Positions 1-6,584 of a DNA stretch of 14,621 nt are shown one piece after another. The stretch comes from Coemansia sp. RSA 1804. Taxonomy: Eukaryota; Kickxellomycota; Kickxellomycetes; Kickxellales; Kickxellaceae. Location: contig JANBTH010000570.1 in the NCBI GenBank assembly GCA_027578815.1, forward strand, positions 1-14,621, given 5' to 3'. Positions within the stretch are counted from its first letter, which is position 1. Each line of letters opens with the position of its first letter. The position numbers and the translations under genes are program-made. The notes under the pieces are model-generated. The model saw nothing but the letters and a program-made list of their open reading frames with translations, had not been told where the DNA came from and made no database searches.

Positions 1-446
1 TGAAAATCGAACAACGCGACAACGAGTCGATATTGCGGGTGCTTTTTCTGCCCTCTTAATCGGCTGGAGCAGCGAAAACCCGCGGCACTTTCCATTTGCT
101 CTACTTCTCCCTCTTTTTTAGCTGTGCTTTTTTGCGAGTCTGGCTGATCTGCGGACGGCGCTTGCTAAGCAGGAGACAGGCGCAAGGCTGTGCTTTGGGA
201 GATGTTTGTTTCGGCTGGGCTCTCCTGGGCTTTCGTGCCTCTTCTGGCCGCAACTCTGTCTGCTGGAGCGTGGGTGCGCGGTTCCTGGAATGCATCCTCA
301 ACACCGGGCCCAGGCTGCGCCCTAAAGTCTGAAATCCACGCGCAAGGCGCGTCTCGATTGGTGCGCGGTGATTGGCCCATCCGCGTTGTGTCCCCGATTC
401 GCAGCCCGCTTTTCAGCGCAAGCAGATACTGCTGCCGCCGGTCTTT

Positions 447-515
447 GCCATTGCCATTGCCATTGCTGCTGCTGCTGCTGCTGCCGCCGCTGCTGCTGCT
501 GCCGCTGCCGCTGCT
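447..515. repeat. GCCATT hexamer and GCT/GCC trinucleotide repeat
   Basis: Three GCCATT units (447-464) are followed by about 17 GCT or GCC triplets with interruptions, ending near 515. Read in frame on either strand it gives a long poly-alanine run, or poly-leucine in another frame. Since no flanking frame looks coding, I treat it as a non-coding microsatellite. Length variation between strains would be expected. Confidence 0.85.
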
Positions 516-1225
516 AGTTTGCTATTGCCTGCTGCCGCTACTGCGACCGTCCAGCAGACGTGTTTTTGCCTCGCTCCAGGGAAAGGCAGCGACAATGGGC
601 GCATTACTGCAGACCGCTCTGGCGCCGGTGTTTGGCGCTGGATGCTGGAACGCGTAGGGGATTGGGCTGCTGAATGACTCTGCAGATGCGCAGCGTGTGC
701 TTGCGCAAGAGCTGCGCACACACGCTGGCAAGCGGTGGAGGCAGGTGTTGGAGCAGCAGCCAGCGCGGGACCGCCAGACACGGGTAAACCAGGACCAGCA
801 CCAGGGCGGCATACACGGCTGGCCATTCACCCGCACAGCCAGTCAACTAGTCTTTACAGCCAAAGCCAGGGCCAGATAGTGCAGCGTCCACGCCTACTGT
901 CCAGACACGCCAAACGCTGAAAGCGCTGCGTGATTACTGCATGCTTCAAGAAAGAAAGGGAGTAAAGGGGCAGCAGCTCGCTCGGCGATTGGCTGCAATC
1001 GAGACGCGCCCAAAAGGCCCAATTTTCCAAAATCGAGAGGGCTGCATGCGCCTCGATTTCGGCTGCCTTTATCGCTTTCTGCTTGCTGCCTTTCCCTTTC
1101 TGCTTGGCGCTTCTGCTGGGCCTGTTTGCTGTGCGGGGCGGGGCATTTCGGTCTGTACAAAGGCCGTTTGCTGCCGTTTCCAGCCGCCGTCTCTGGGGGT
1201 CTGGTTGGATGGCCTGCCGACGCGC

Positions 1226-1260
1226 GCTGCTCGATTTTCGGCTGCTCGATTTTCGGCTGC
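1226..1260. repeat. Perfect 15-base tandem duplication with CTCGATT core
   Basis: The unit GCTGCTCGATTTTCG occurs at 1226-1240 and again at 1241-1255, followed by a further five bases of the unit (1256-1260). A degenerate third unit with TTCGATTACG follows at about 1267-1276. A related copy (CTCGATTTCGGCTGC, 1052-1066) and inverted copies (AATCGAG at 997-1003 and 1031-1037) lie upstream. The position about 350 bases before the H2A start suggests a repeated factor-binding site. That is inference; the motif does not match the fission yeast AACCCT box or the budding yeast Spt10-type histone element. Confidence 0.7.
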
Positions 1261-1398
1261 CAGCGCTTCGATTACGAGCAAATCGGATGGGATCTATTGC
1301 TGTTCTCTTCTTCAGCATCGCCCTCTCTGGCCGCATTGTGCGGCTGGGCGGGCTTTGCGCTGGCGCCTCGCCTGCCTTGCATGACGTGCCAGGCCAAA

Positions 1399-1405
1399 TA
1401 TAAAA
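1399..1405 (+). promoter_or_regulatory. TATA box of histone H2A
   Basis: TATAAAA lies in an A/T island inside otherwise GC-rich DNA, about 197 bases before the H2A start codon. A pyrimidine-rich stretch (about 1441-1461) follows and is a likely initiation zone. TATA-driven transcription is usual for replication-dependent histone genes. The placement allows a 5' leader of roughly 100-150 bases. Confidence 0.6.
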
Positions 1406-1601
1406 CCACAGGCTTCCGCATCGGCTGCTTGCTGGCCAAAGTCCTTTTTTCTTTCTCTCCACTTATCACCGTTCTCAACGCAAACACGCTTTATCGCTTT
1501 ATTTACCCTCGACTTTGCTAACTGGCACCCCAGCAGCACACCCGCACCCACGCGCTAACAGCTCTTTTCACACACACACCCAACCCGCAACCACAACAAA
1601 A

Positions 1602-2000
1602 ATGGCAGGAGGAAAAGGAGGCAAGGCCAGCACCGGCGCATCCAGCGGCCCCAAGTCGCGCTCATCCAAGGCCGGAATCCAGTTCCCAGTCGGCCGTATC
1701 CACCGCCACCTGCGTCGCGGCAACTACGCCCAGCGCATCGGTGGCGGCGCACCCGTCTACCTGGCAGCTGTGCTTGAGTATCTGACCGCCGAGATCCTTG
1801 AGCTGGCTGGCAACGCCGCCCGCGACAACAAGAAGACGCGTATCATTCCTCGCCATCTGCAGCTTGCCATCCGCAACGACGAGGAGCTCAACAAGCTCCT
1901 TGGCAACGTCACCATCGCACAGGGTGGTGTTCTGCCCAACATCCACAACAACCTTCTGCCCCAGAAGACCAAGAAGTCTGGCGCCTCGCAGGAGGTCTAA
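1602..2000 (+). CDS. H2A: Histone H2A (canonical, with C-terminal SQE motif)
   Basis: Core histone, 132 residues, that pairs with H2B in the nucleosome. The basic, Gly/Ser-rich N-terminal tail (residues 1-24) is followed by the histone fold, with QFPVGRIHRHLRRGNYAQR, EYLTAEILELAGNAARDNK and RIIPRHLQLAIRNDEELNKL. The region after the fold (LLGNVTIAQGGVLPNIHNNL) is the canonical form, not the H2A.Z form. The protein ends SQEV, an SQ-E-hydrophobic site; in fungi this is the ATM/ATR-type damage site of H2A (Ser129 here), so this histone also does the job of H2A.X. The start at 1602 has a good context (AAAAATGGC) and gives the family length; the frame is open further upstream but has no ATG. The gene is intronless. 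Oddity: HRHL after GRI resembles H2A.Z, where most H2As have HRLL. Confidence 0.97.
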   Translation: MAGGKGGKASTGASSGPKSRSSKAGIQFPVGRIHRHLRRGNYAQRIGGGAPVYLAAVLEYLTAEILELAGNAARDNKKTRIIPRHLQLAIRNDEELNKLLGNVTIAQGGVLPNIHNNLLPQKTKKSGASQEV

Positions 2001-2144
2001 ATGTTTCCTTACGCATTAGCCTTCTAGTTAGTTGCGACTATTTTCTCATAACTTGTAATATAACAAAGATTTTGTTTAAACTACCCAAATCCTAATCTTA
2101 CGATTATGTAAACTAGTGCATACTAGGTGCTCATGGCTAGCTGG

Positions 2145-2669
2145 CTACATTGTTTGCTTGTCCAGTAGTCGATTAAATCCGCCTTTACGGTTCATATACT
2201 GTCGAAATTTTCGCTGTTTCTTGACATTTGCACCGCCTATATTGTTTCCGCTTATTTGCTTGTTCTTCGTCGTGTCGAATCCACTGAAACCCATGAGCGC
2301 GTTCATCTGCTCTTCCTCTGTCATTCCTTCCAGAGCCTCCTCGGTAGGAGCATCGTCTTTAACGTGACTATTTGTCCGAGTTGGAGAAGAAGAGATGCTC
2401 TTTGCACCATGTCTGTGCGGCCGAGGCGATCGAGATCGTGAACGGCGCGTGGTTCGTGAAGGAGACCGAGACCTTTTTCTGTGACGATGGTCATAATCAG
2501 ACCTTGTGTTGCGATAGCGGCTATCTCTTTCTCGAGAGCGCTGTCTCGTGCGTGGTGGCGAGTCGTTGCGCGGATACCTGTCACGGTTTGTCTGCTGTCT
2601 GCTTGGCGAACGTGATCGGTGAGACCTTGTGTGGCGAGACGGCGACCGCGATCTTCTGCTTCTCGGCAT
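2145..2669 (-). CDS. SNRNP27: U4/U6.U5 tri-snRNP 27 kDa protein (SNRNP27)
   Basis: Nuclear spliceosome protein of 174 residues. Roughly residues 1-95 form an Arg/Ser domain full of RSRSPSR-type repeats, as expected of an SR-like tri-snRNP component phosphorylated by SR kinases. The C-terminal 60 residues are the conserved family domain: MTEEEQMNALMGFSGFDTTK, then KQRKFRQYMNRKGGFNRLLD near the end, matching the family signature RKYRQYMNRRGGFNRPLD. In known relatives this domain helps maintain 5' splice-site choice as the tri-snRNP joins. The start ATG at 2669-2667 opens directly on the RS region and the stop is TAG. The gene converges on H2A with 144 bases between stop codons and diverges from GMF1. 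Length is close to the human protein (155). No introns are seen. Confidence 0.95.
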   Translation of the reverse strand: MPRSRRSRSPSRHTRSHRSRSPSRQQTNRDRYPRNDSPPRTRQRSRERDSRYRNTRSDYDHRHRKRSRSPSRTTRRSRSRSPRPHRHGAKSISSSPTRTNSHVKDDAPTEEALEGMTEEEQMNALMGFSGFDTTKNKQISGNNIGGANVKKQRKFRQYMNRKGGFNRLLDKQTM

Positions 2670-3033
2670 TATAGCAAATGCTGACGAATATAGATATAAT
2701 AGCTGGTGAATGTATGCTGCAATTACAAAAAACTAAATTAGACGCTCAGTTAACACGCGCATGTATTTTTGGATCGTTTCTGAGCAGTACATCCCAAAGT
2801 TTTACTTCGAGCATTGAAATCCATCGACTTGTGGGTGGCAACTGATTATTGTGATTTTGAGCAATCTCAGCTTCCGCCCCCTCATCCGTAATTTCGTCGG
2901 CTTTATTTTGAACTTCAGCTGATGTGAATACATTTAGCAGCAAGGGCTTCTTTGTCTTTCTTTTGCATTGGATGTGCTAATTTCTTTTTGTTATTTCTTT
3001 TGCAATCCGTGCTGTATTATAAACACGAGAACC
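2670..3033. promoter_or_regulatory. Divergent promoter between SNRNP27 and GMF1
   Basis: These 364 bases between two outward-facing start codons must contain both promoters. No clear TATA box is placed correctly for either gene; a TTATAAAC at about 3015-3022 sits too close to the GMF1 start to act as one. On the minus strand a frame is open from 2976 to 2746 and may be a short leader ORF or a small gene (listed separately). Otherwise nothing distinctive. Confidence 0.55.
2746..2976 (-). other. Unassigned small open frame upstream of SNRNP27
   Basis: A minus-strand frame is open for 76 codons between a TAG (2979-2977) and the stop at 2748-2746, with a protein-like composition: acidic middle, then PPTSRWISMLEVKLWDVLLR near the end. 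It has no ATG near its beginning; the only ATG in frame is 2814-2812, giving a 22-residue peptide. A second ATG at 2968-2966 opens a different frame for 17 codons to TGA at 2917-2915, and the long frame continues in +1 relative to it. It could be an upstream ORF in the SNRNP27 leader, an unrecognised small or spliced gene, a decayed gene, or chance. I recognise no family. Confidence 0.2.
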
Positions 3034-3483
3034 ATGGCTTCTGCTTCAGTAACGTGTACTATCGCACCCGAGGTGCTTGAGGATTTAAACAAGTTCAGGC
3101 TGAAAAAGTCAAGTGACAGCATGCAGGTTTACGTGGCAAAAATCGATCGTGACAGTCATACGGTTATCCATGATGAAACATTTGAAGACATTAGCTTCGA
3201 TGAGCTAATTGAGGAGCTTCCCGACGATTCCCCTCGCTATGTTGTTGTGAGTTATTTTCTTGCTCATGATGACGGCCGGGTGTCATATCCGCTTGTTTTC
3301 ATCTACTATTGTCCGTTGACGTCTGCGTTGCAGGCACGGATGCTCTACGCAAGCACGCAACAGATGTTTGAGAAGGAAGCCGGTCTGGGAAAGTCTTATA
3401 TGCTGCAGGATAAAGATGATCTGAACAAAGACTGGCTTGAGAGCAATCTGACCAGGTTTTCTAGCAATTCCATGTCTATGTGA
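3034..3483 (+). CDS. GMF1: Glia maturation factor (ADF-homology, Arp2/3 debranching)
   Basis: A single ADF-homology domain protein of 149 residues in the cytosol. GMF proteins bind the Arp2/3 complex, remove actin branches and block new ones; unlike cofilin they do not act on filaments directly. Family hallmarks: EVLEDLNKFRLKKS at the N-terminus, YVVVSYFLAHDDGRVSYPLV in the middle (GMF signature HDDGRVSYPL), ARMLYASTQQMFEKEA and DKDDLNKDWLESNL near the C-terminus. The ATG at 3034 (ACCATGGCT) has a strong context and is the first in frame. The protein ends a little beyond the fold with a Ser/Met-rich tail. Transcription is convergent with TOF1, with 166 bases between the stop codons. The cofilin alternative is rejected because the HDDGRVSYPL block is GMF-specific. 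Confidence 0.95.
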   Translation: MASASVTCTIAPEVLEDLNKFRLKKSSDSMQVYVAKIDRDSHTVIHDETFEDISFDELIEELPDDSPRYVVVSYFLAHDDGRVSYPLVFIYYCPLTSALQARMLYASTQQMFEKEAGLGKSYMLQDKDDLNKDWLESNLTRFSSNSMSM

Positions 3484-3557
3484 AGGTATTGATGATTTGG
3501 GCCTCCATAAAAGGTGGAAACCAAGCTCATATGATAACTAATTCTTATACTCCAACA

Positions 3558-3563
3558 AATAAA
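3558..3563 (+). terminator. Poly(A) signal of GMF1
   Basis: AATAAA occurs 74 bases after the GMF1 stop codon in an A/T-rich context, on the sense strand and before the convergent TOF1 stop. It is a standard eukaryotic polyadenylation hexamer; the position is plausible but cleavage is not shown by sequence. Confidence 0.55.
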
Positions 3564-3649
3564 GTTTCTAGTAAATTCACCAAAGCAAAGCTAATATCGT
3601 ATTATGCAAGGTGTGCGTCTGCTAGGAGTATTTTCTAGATGTTGTGCAT

Positions 3650-6124
3650 CTAAGTATTGAAAGCATCGTCAAAGTCAAAATCGTTAATGTCGTCGAAGTC
3701 GTAAACACGGCCTTCTGGTTGAGCAAAGGGTCCTGTGCCGGAAGTAGATGATCCCCTTTGTTCAATATCCACATCAACCTGCTTGCCCTTGCTATTACCA
3801 CTGTTACTATTCTCTGCCTCGCTTTCCTTCTCTTGGTGATCTCCATCCTGGTCTTCGGATGCCAGCAGATCGATTATATGGCGGGTTATGACTGGCTCAA
3901 TGCTGGTGCCTAGCCGCGACCCCTTGAGGAATGTAAGCATACATTCGATGGCCAGCTTGTTTCCAAGCTCTTCCGCCTTGTAGTGGTTCCGCAAAGATGG
4001 GCTGGTGATAACAGTCATGTACTGGCGGAAGATCCAGGAAGCAAGATCCAAAGTCTCGGTTCGATGTGGATATGAAAACCGACCGTCAAACAGGATGAGC
4101 AGTCTTAGCATGATGTCCTTCTTAAAGAACAGCTGTGGTCTCTGCGCTGTGACTGCGATGCGATAAAGCATAGGGTAGACATTTTCTATGCAGGACGGCG
4201 GCGCAAGAAGATGGCTGTATGTCTTGACAACATCGCTGACGGCAAATGCTAGTTCGTACTTGCCAAAGTCAAATGCGCGTTCTACAAGTTGTTCTTCAGA
4301 CGAAGAGTCGCCTTCGCTGCTAGCTTCAACAGCGGATCCTGTCTTATCATTATCCTCGGCTCCACTTGCTATTCCCTGCTCTTCTGACTCGGCAGCAGCG
4401 TGTTCTTTGTCATCAGCGTTGGAATCGTCGCGAGGATCGTCATTCTTTTTGCTCGATCTCTTTTTCACACGCTTCTTGACCAACATGCCCGCCTTAGACT
4501 GAGCATAGGTTTTCAATGTCATCAAGAATGACTCTGTCAGTTTTGCAACCTGCTCCAGAAAAGCGCGGGTGTTTCTTGTGGGCTTGTAAACCCGACAAAG
4601 CTTTACAAACAGATCAAGAGCATCTCCATCGTAGAACAGGTTGCTGAGGACGTATTCGCTCAGCGAATCAAGTTTTGTGTCGCGCATTCTGCCAAGCGCA
4701 AACAGAATCTGCTGAATGCAGTACATGACGGGTTCAAGGTCGGCCCAGCGCTTCAGCTCTATATACGTACTGGTGTTGCGCATGATCTGTCCAAATACGT
4801 GGGTTTGCACCAGCACGCATGTGCACCCAAGCTCGATTTCGGGGTTTGCAAGCGAAATGTCAACGAAATAGGCACTCATGTAGAGAAGCCGCGGCATAAT
4901 ATCATTAACGACGGTTGCCGCGGTCTTTAGGTCCTCAAACAGCGCACCGACAAACGGGTTGAAGCAGCTCTCAATAAAGGTAGCTGCGATCCGGCGCAGA
5001 ATGGGGATGCATGCTGTGGTTACGGTCCGCCACTGCTGATCAACAAGTCCATCCTCAGTTCCTCTGGGCTTGCGCACCTTGTTGCGCTTTTTAAACAGGT
5101 TAGCAAACGGCTCCAGCACCTCCTTTGCGCTGAAAACAGGCATTATTGTTCCCTCGCCCGTTGAGACAGCATATACGCCGCCAAAGTCATTGTGCCTACC
5201 ATGACGCGTCCCATTGGAGTTTGTCTTGAACCATACCTTCGGCTGCTCAAACAAGGCCGACGCAGGCACGCGGTAGAAGATGAAATATACAATGTCGAGA
5301 AGAGTTGGGCGCAGGTCTCTATAGCGGTTGTGGCTGGCAGACGAAGCAAGCGTCAGGAAAAAGTCAATGGCAAGCTCCTTGTCAAGAACGGAAATGAGCA
5401 TGTCGTGGGACTCGATCTGTGCAATGCCGGATGACGAGGGAGAAACAAACGGATCGGGAATTGCAAGTATGTTCCGAAATACATACAGAATGCCCTTGAT
5501 TAGCATCGCCTCCTTCTCTGTGTTGGCTGACTTGCGCGCAAACATAACTGCGACAGAGAGAAGACTGGAAACCGCTTCGCTGTTTGCAAAGGCGCGCTTA
5601 TATGAGCGCAGTATGCGAATGAACTTTGCCTTGACGTCTTCGGGCTCTGAGTCCATGCTCCAGGTTGTAAACACAAAAAGCTCAACGCAAAGCATGGCTG
5701 TCTTTAGGGCAATGTCGTGGTCCCACTCTGAATCGCCATTCTTCGACTTTGCCGCAGCCATCAGCTTTTTGGCGTTGTGAATAAATATCGGAATAATGTC
5801 GCTTTCGAGGATGTTCCAGTTTCCGAGCCACTCGAGCACCAGCTTTCCCTCGCCTTGCTCGTCCATCTGAATATACCGCTTTATATCCTTGAGTGACGAA
5901 AGACAGTCCTCGCTTGGAACGTACTCCATCTGCTTGCCACCAACATTACGCAGCGTCCGTTCATTCCTTATCCTGCGTACCTTTTGGTCTGGCACGGAAA
6001 TAGGCTGAAGGTTTCCCAAGGACGAGCATGCTGATAGCACGATGTTGCGATAGCGTTCAAGCTCCTCGCTTATTCTTTCATCTGTGTATGCCTCTCCAAT
6101 GTCATTGTCCTCGGAAAGTTCCAT
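3650..6124 (-). CDS. TOF1: Fork protection complex subunit Tof1/Swi1 (Timeless)
   Basis: Nuclear replication protein of 824 residues. Tof1/Swi1/Timeless travels with the replisome together with Csm3/Swi3/Tipin, pauses forks at barriers and supports checkpoint signalling through Mrc1. The N-terminal Timeless domain (about 24-330) is clear: ILSACSSLG (29-37), EDCLSSLKDIKRYI (72-85), LRSYKRAFAN (172-181), YVFRNILAIPDP (214-225), DMLISVLDKE (241-250) and RHNDFGGVY (310-318, cf. RHSRFGG). A basic KKRVKKRSSKK patch (550-560, likely NLS) precedes an acidic low-complexity stretch (561-612). Then FDFGKYELAFAVSDVVKTY (618-636) and YPMLYRIAV (650-658) match the family's second conserved block. The tail ends in an acidic, Phe-rich segment (809-822). 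It is shorter than Swi1 (about 970) and Timeless (about 1200), missing mainly the far C-terminus. Single exon; the ATG at 6124 fits. Confidence 0.93.
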   Translation of the reverse strand: MELSEDNDIGEAYTDERISEELERYRNIVLSACSSLGNLQPISVPDQKVRRIRNERTLRNVGGKQMEYVPSEDCLSSLKDIKRYIQMDEQGEGKLVLEWLGNWNILESDIIPIFIHNAKKLMAAAKSKNGDSEWDHDIALKTAMLCVELFVFTTWSMDSEPEDVKAKFIRILRSYKRAFANSEAVSSLLSVAVMFARKSANTEKEAMLIKGILYVFRNILAIPDPFVSPSSSGIAQIESHDMLISVLDKELAIDFFLTLASSASHNRYRDLRPTLLDIVYFIFYRVPASALFEQPKVWFKTNSNGTRHGRHNDFGGVYAVSTGEGTIMPVFSAKEVLEPFANLFKKRNKVRKPRGTEDGLVDQQWRTVTTACIPILRRIAATFIESCFNPFVGALFEDLKTAATVVNDIMPRLLYMSAYFVDISLANPEIELGCTCVLVQTHVFGQIMRNTSTYIELKRWADLEPVMYCIQQILFALGRMRDTKLDSLSEYVLSNLFYDGDALDLFVKLCRVYKPTRNTRAFLEQVAKLTESFLMTLKTYAQSKAGMLVKKRVKKRSSKKNDDPRDDSNADDKEHAAAESEEQGIASGAEDNDKTGSAVEASSEGDSSSEEQLVERAFDFGKYELAFAVSDVVKTYSHLLAPPSCIENVYPMLYRIAVTAQRPQLFFKKDIMLRLLILFDGRFSYPHRTETLDLASWIFRQYMTVITSPSLRNHYKAEELGNKLAIECMLTFLKGSRLGTSIEPVITRHIIDLLASEDQDGDHQEKESEAENSNSGNSKGKQVDVDIEQRGSSTSGTGPFAQPEGRVYDFDDINDFDFDDAFNT

Positions 6125-6584
6125 GCTGTGTTTCCAAAAGAAAGAAAGCTTGCTGTAATAGGATGTAAAAGATTATTGTTGAATAACACAAAAAACAACA
6201 AAAGGAAGAAGGAAAGAAAGGAAACAACTGGCACACAATTCGCAAAAAAAAAATAAAAAAGCGCGAATGGGACGCGCGCATTATTCAGTAACGCGTTGAA
6301 GATCTTTTTCAAGCATCATCAGCTCAATCCACAGCCTTGGCACAGTAGCTATAGAGTCAGTAGCACTAACAAGTCTTCGTTCTGGTTAAGGAGCCGTCCG
6401 TCTGCTGCTCTAAACCTTGAAAATAATATATATTTCAAACTACGCCAATGAAGGAAAAAATAAAGGAAATAGGGGCTAAAAGCCAAAAGCAACCCCGTAA
6501 AACAGATTCGTTGTTTCTCTTGTCTAATGTCAGCTAATGTCGGGTCAAAGGCACTTGTACTCAGCGTAAAAGAAAAAAGCACGC
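6125..6584. promoter_or_regulatory. TOF1 promoter and ERV14 3' region
   Basis: This 460-base spacer separates the ERV14 stop from the TOF1 start, both on the minus strand. The TOF1-proximal part (about 6180-6260) is A/purine-rich on the plus strand, i.e. pyrimidine-rich on the sense strand, then three CGCG-type elements cluster at 6261-6297 (listed separately). The part nearer ERV14 is A/T-rich with no coding frame of note, and I see no AATAAA on the minus strand after the ERV14 stop. Confidence 0.6.
6261..6297 (-). promoter_or_regulatory. Cluster of MCB/E2F-like G1/S elements upstream of TOF1
   Basis: Within 37 bases lie GCGCGAA (6261-6267, the TTCGCGC E2F-like core on the sense strand), GACGCGCGC (6271-6279) and ACGCGTT (6291-6297, a perfect MCB core ACGCGT). 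They are 137-173 bases upstream of the TOF1 start in otherwise A/T-rich DNA. MBF/E2F-type factors drive S-phase replication genes in fungi through such sites, which would suit TOF1. The link is inference: ACGCGT alone also occurs by chance at 650, 1836 and 5204. Confidence 0.45.

Larger units (their letters stand above)
1..1601. other. Gene-less GC-rich region upstream of histone H2A
   Basis: No convincing gene was found on either strand. The longer open frames here translate to poly-Ala/poly-Leu or Arg/Ser-rich low-complexity sequence, which is what GC-rich repeats give in any frame. The region holds a GCCATT/GCT repeat (447-515), several reverse CCAAT boxes (ATTGG at 357-361, 371-375, 661-665, 988-992), six exact CTCGATT/AATCGAG motifs (353-1251), a perfect 15-base tandem duplication (1226-1260) and a TATA box (1399-1405). 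The last 150 bases before the H2A start are C/T- and then CA-rich, as in many fungal leaders. Inferred role: the H2A promoter plus unknown sequence. A non-coding RNA or an unrecognised spliced gene cannot be excluded. Confidence 0.6.

Noticed and set aside
372..826. Poly-alanine or poly-leucine open frames on both strands around the trinucleotide repeat
   Set aside because: Several overlapping frames are open at once because the repeat lacks stops; none has a recognisable domain or a flanking conserved part.
854..1462. 202-codon minus-strand open frame
   Set aside because: Arg/Ser/Lys-rich with no family likeness; it overlaps the H2A TATA box and promoter and looks like a GC-rich shadow.
1602..2000. 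Identity as histone variant H2A.Z because of HRHL
   Set aside because: The rest, including NDEELNKLLGNVTIAQGGVL and the SQEV end, is canonical H2A.
2746..2968. Ornithine decarboxylase antizyme-like +1 frameshift
   Set aside because: The AGC-TGA junction only superficially resembles the antizyme site, and the downstream frame is far too short and shows no antizyme likeness.
3014..3023. TATA box of GMF1
   Set aside because: It lies only about 12 bases before the start codon, which would put transcription start inside the coding region.
4188..4502. Plus-strand Ser/Leu-rich frame inside TOF1
   Set aside because: Antisense shadow of the acidic low-complexity part of Tof1.
3650..6124. First thought: RNA polymerase I factor Rrn3
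   Set aside because: The ILSACSSLG, SYKRAFAN, FRNILAIPDP and RHxxFGG blocks and the FDFGKYEL segment are those of Timeless/Tof1, not Rrn3.
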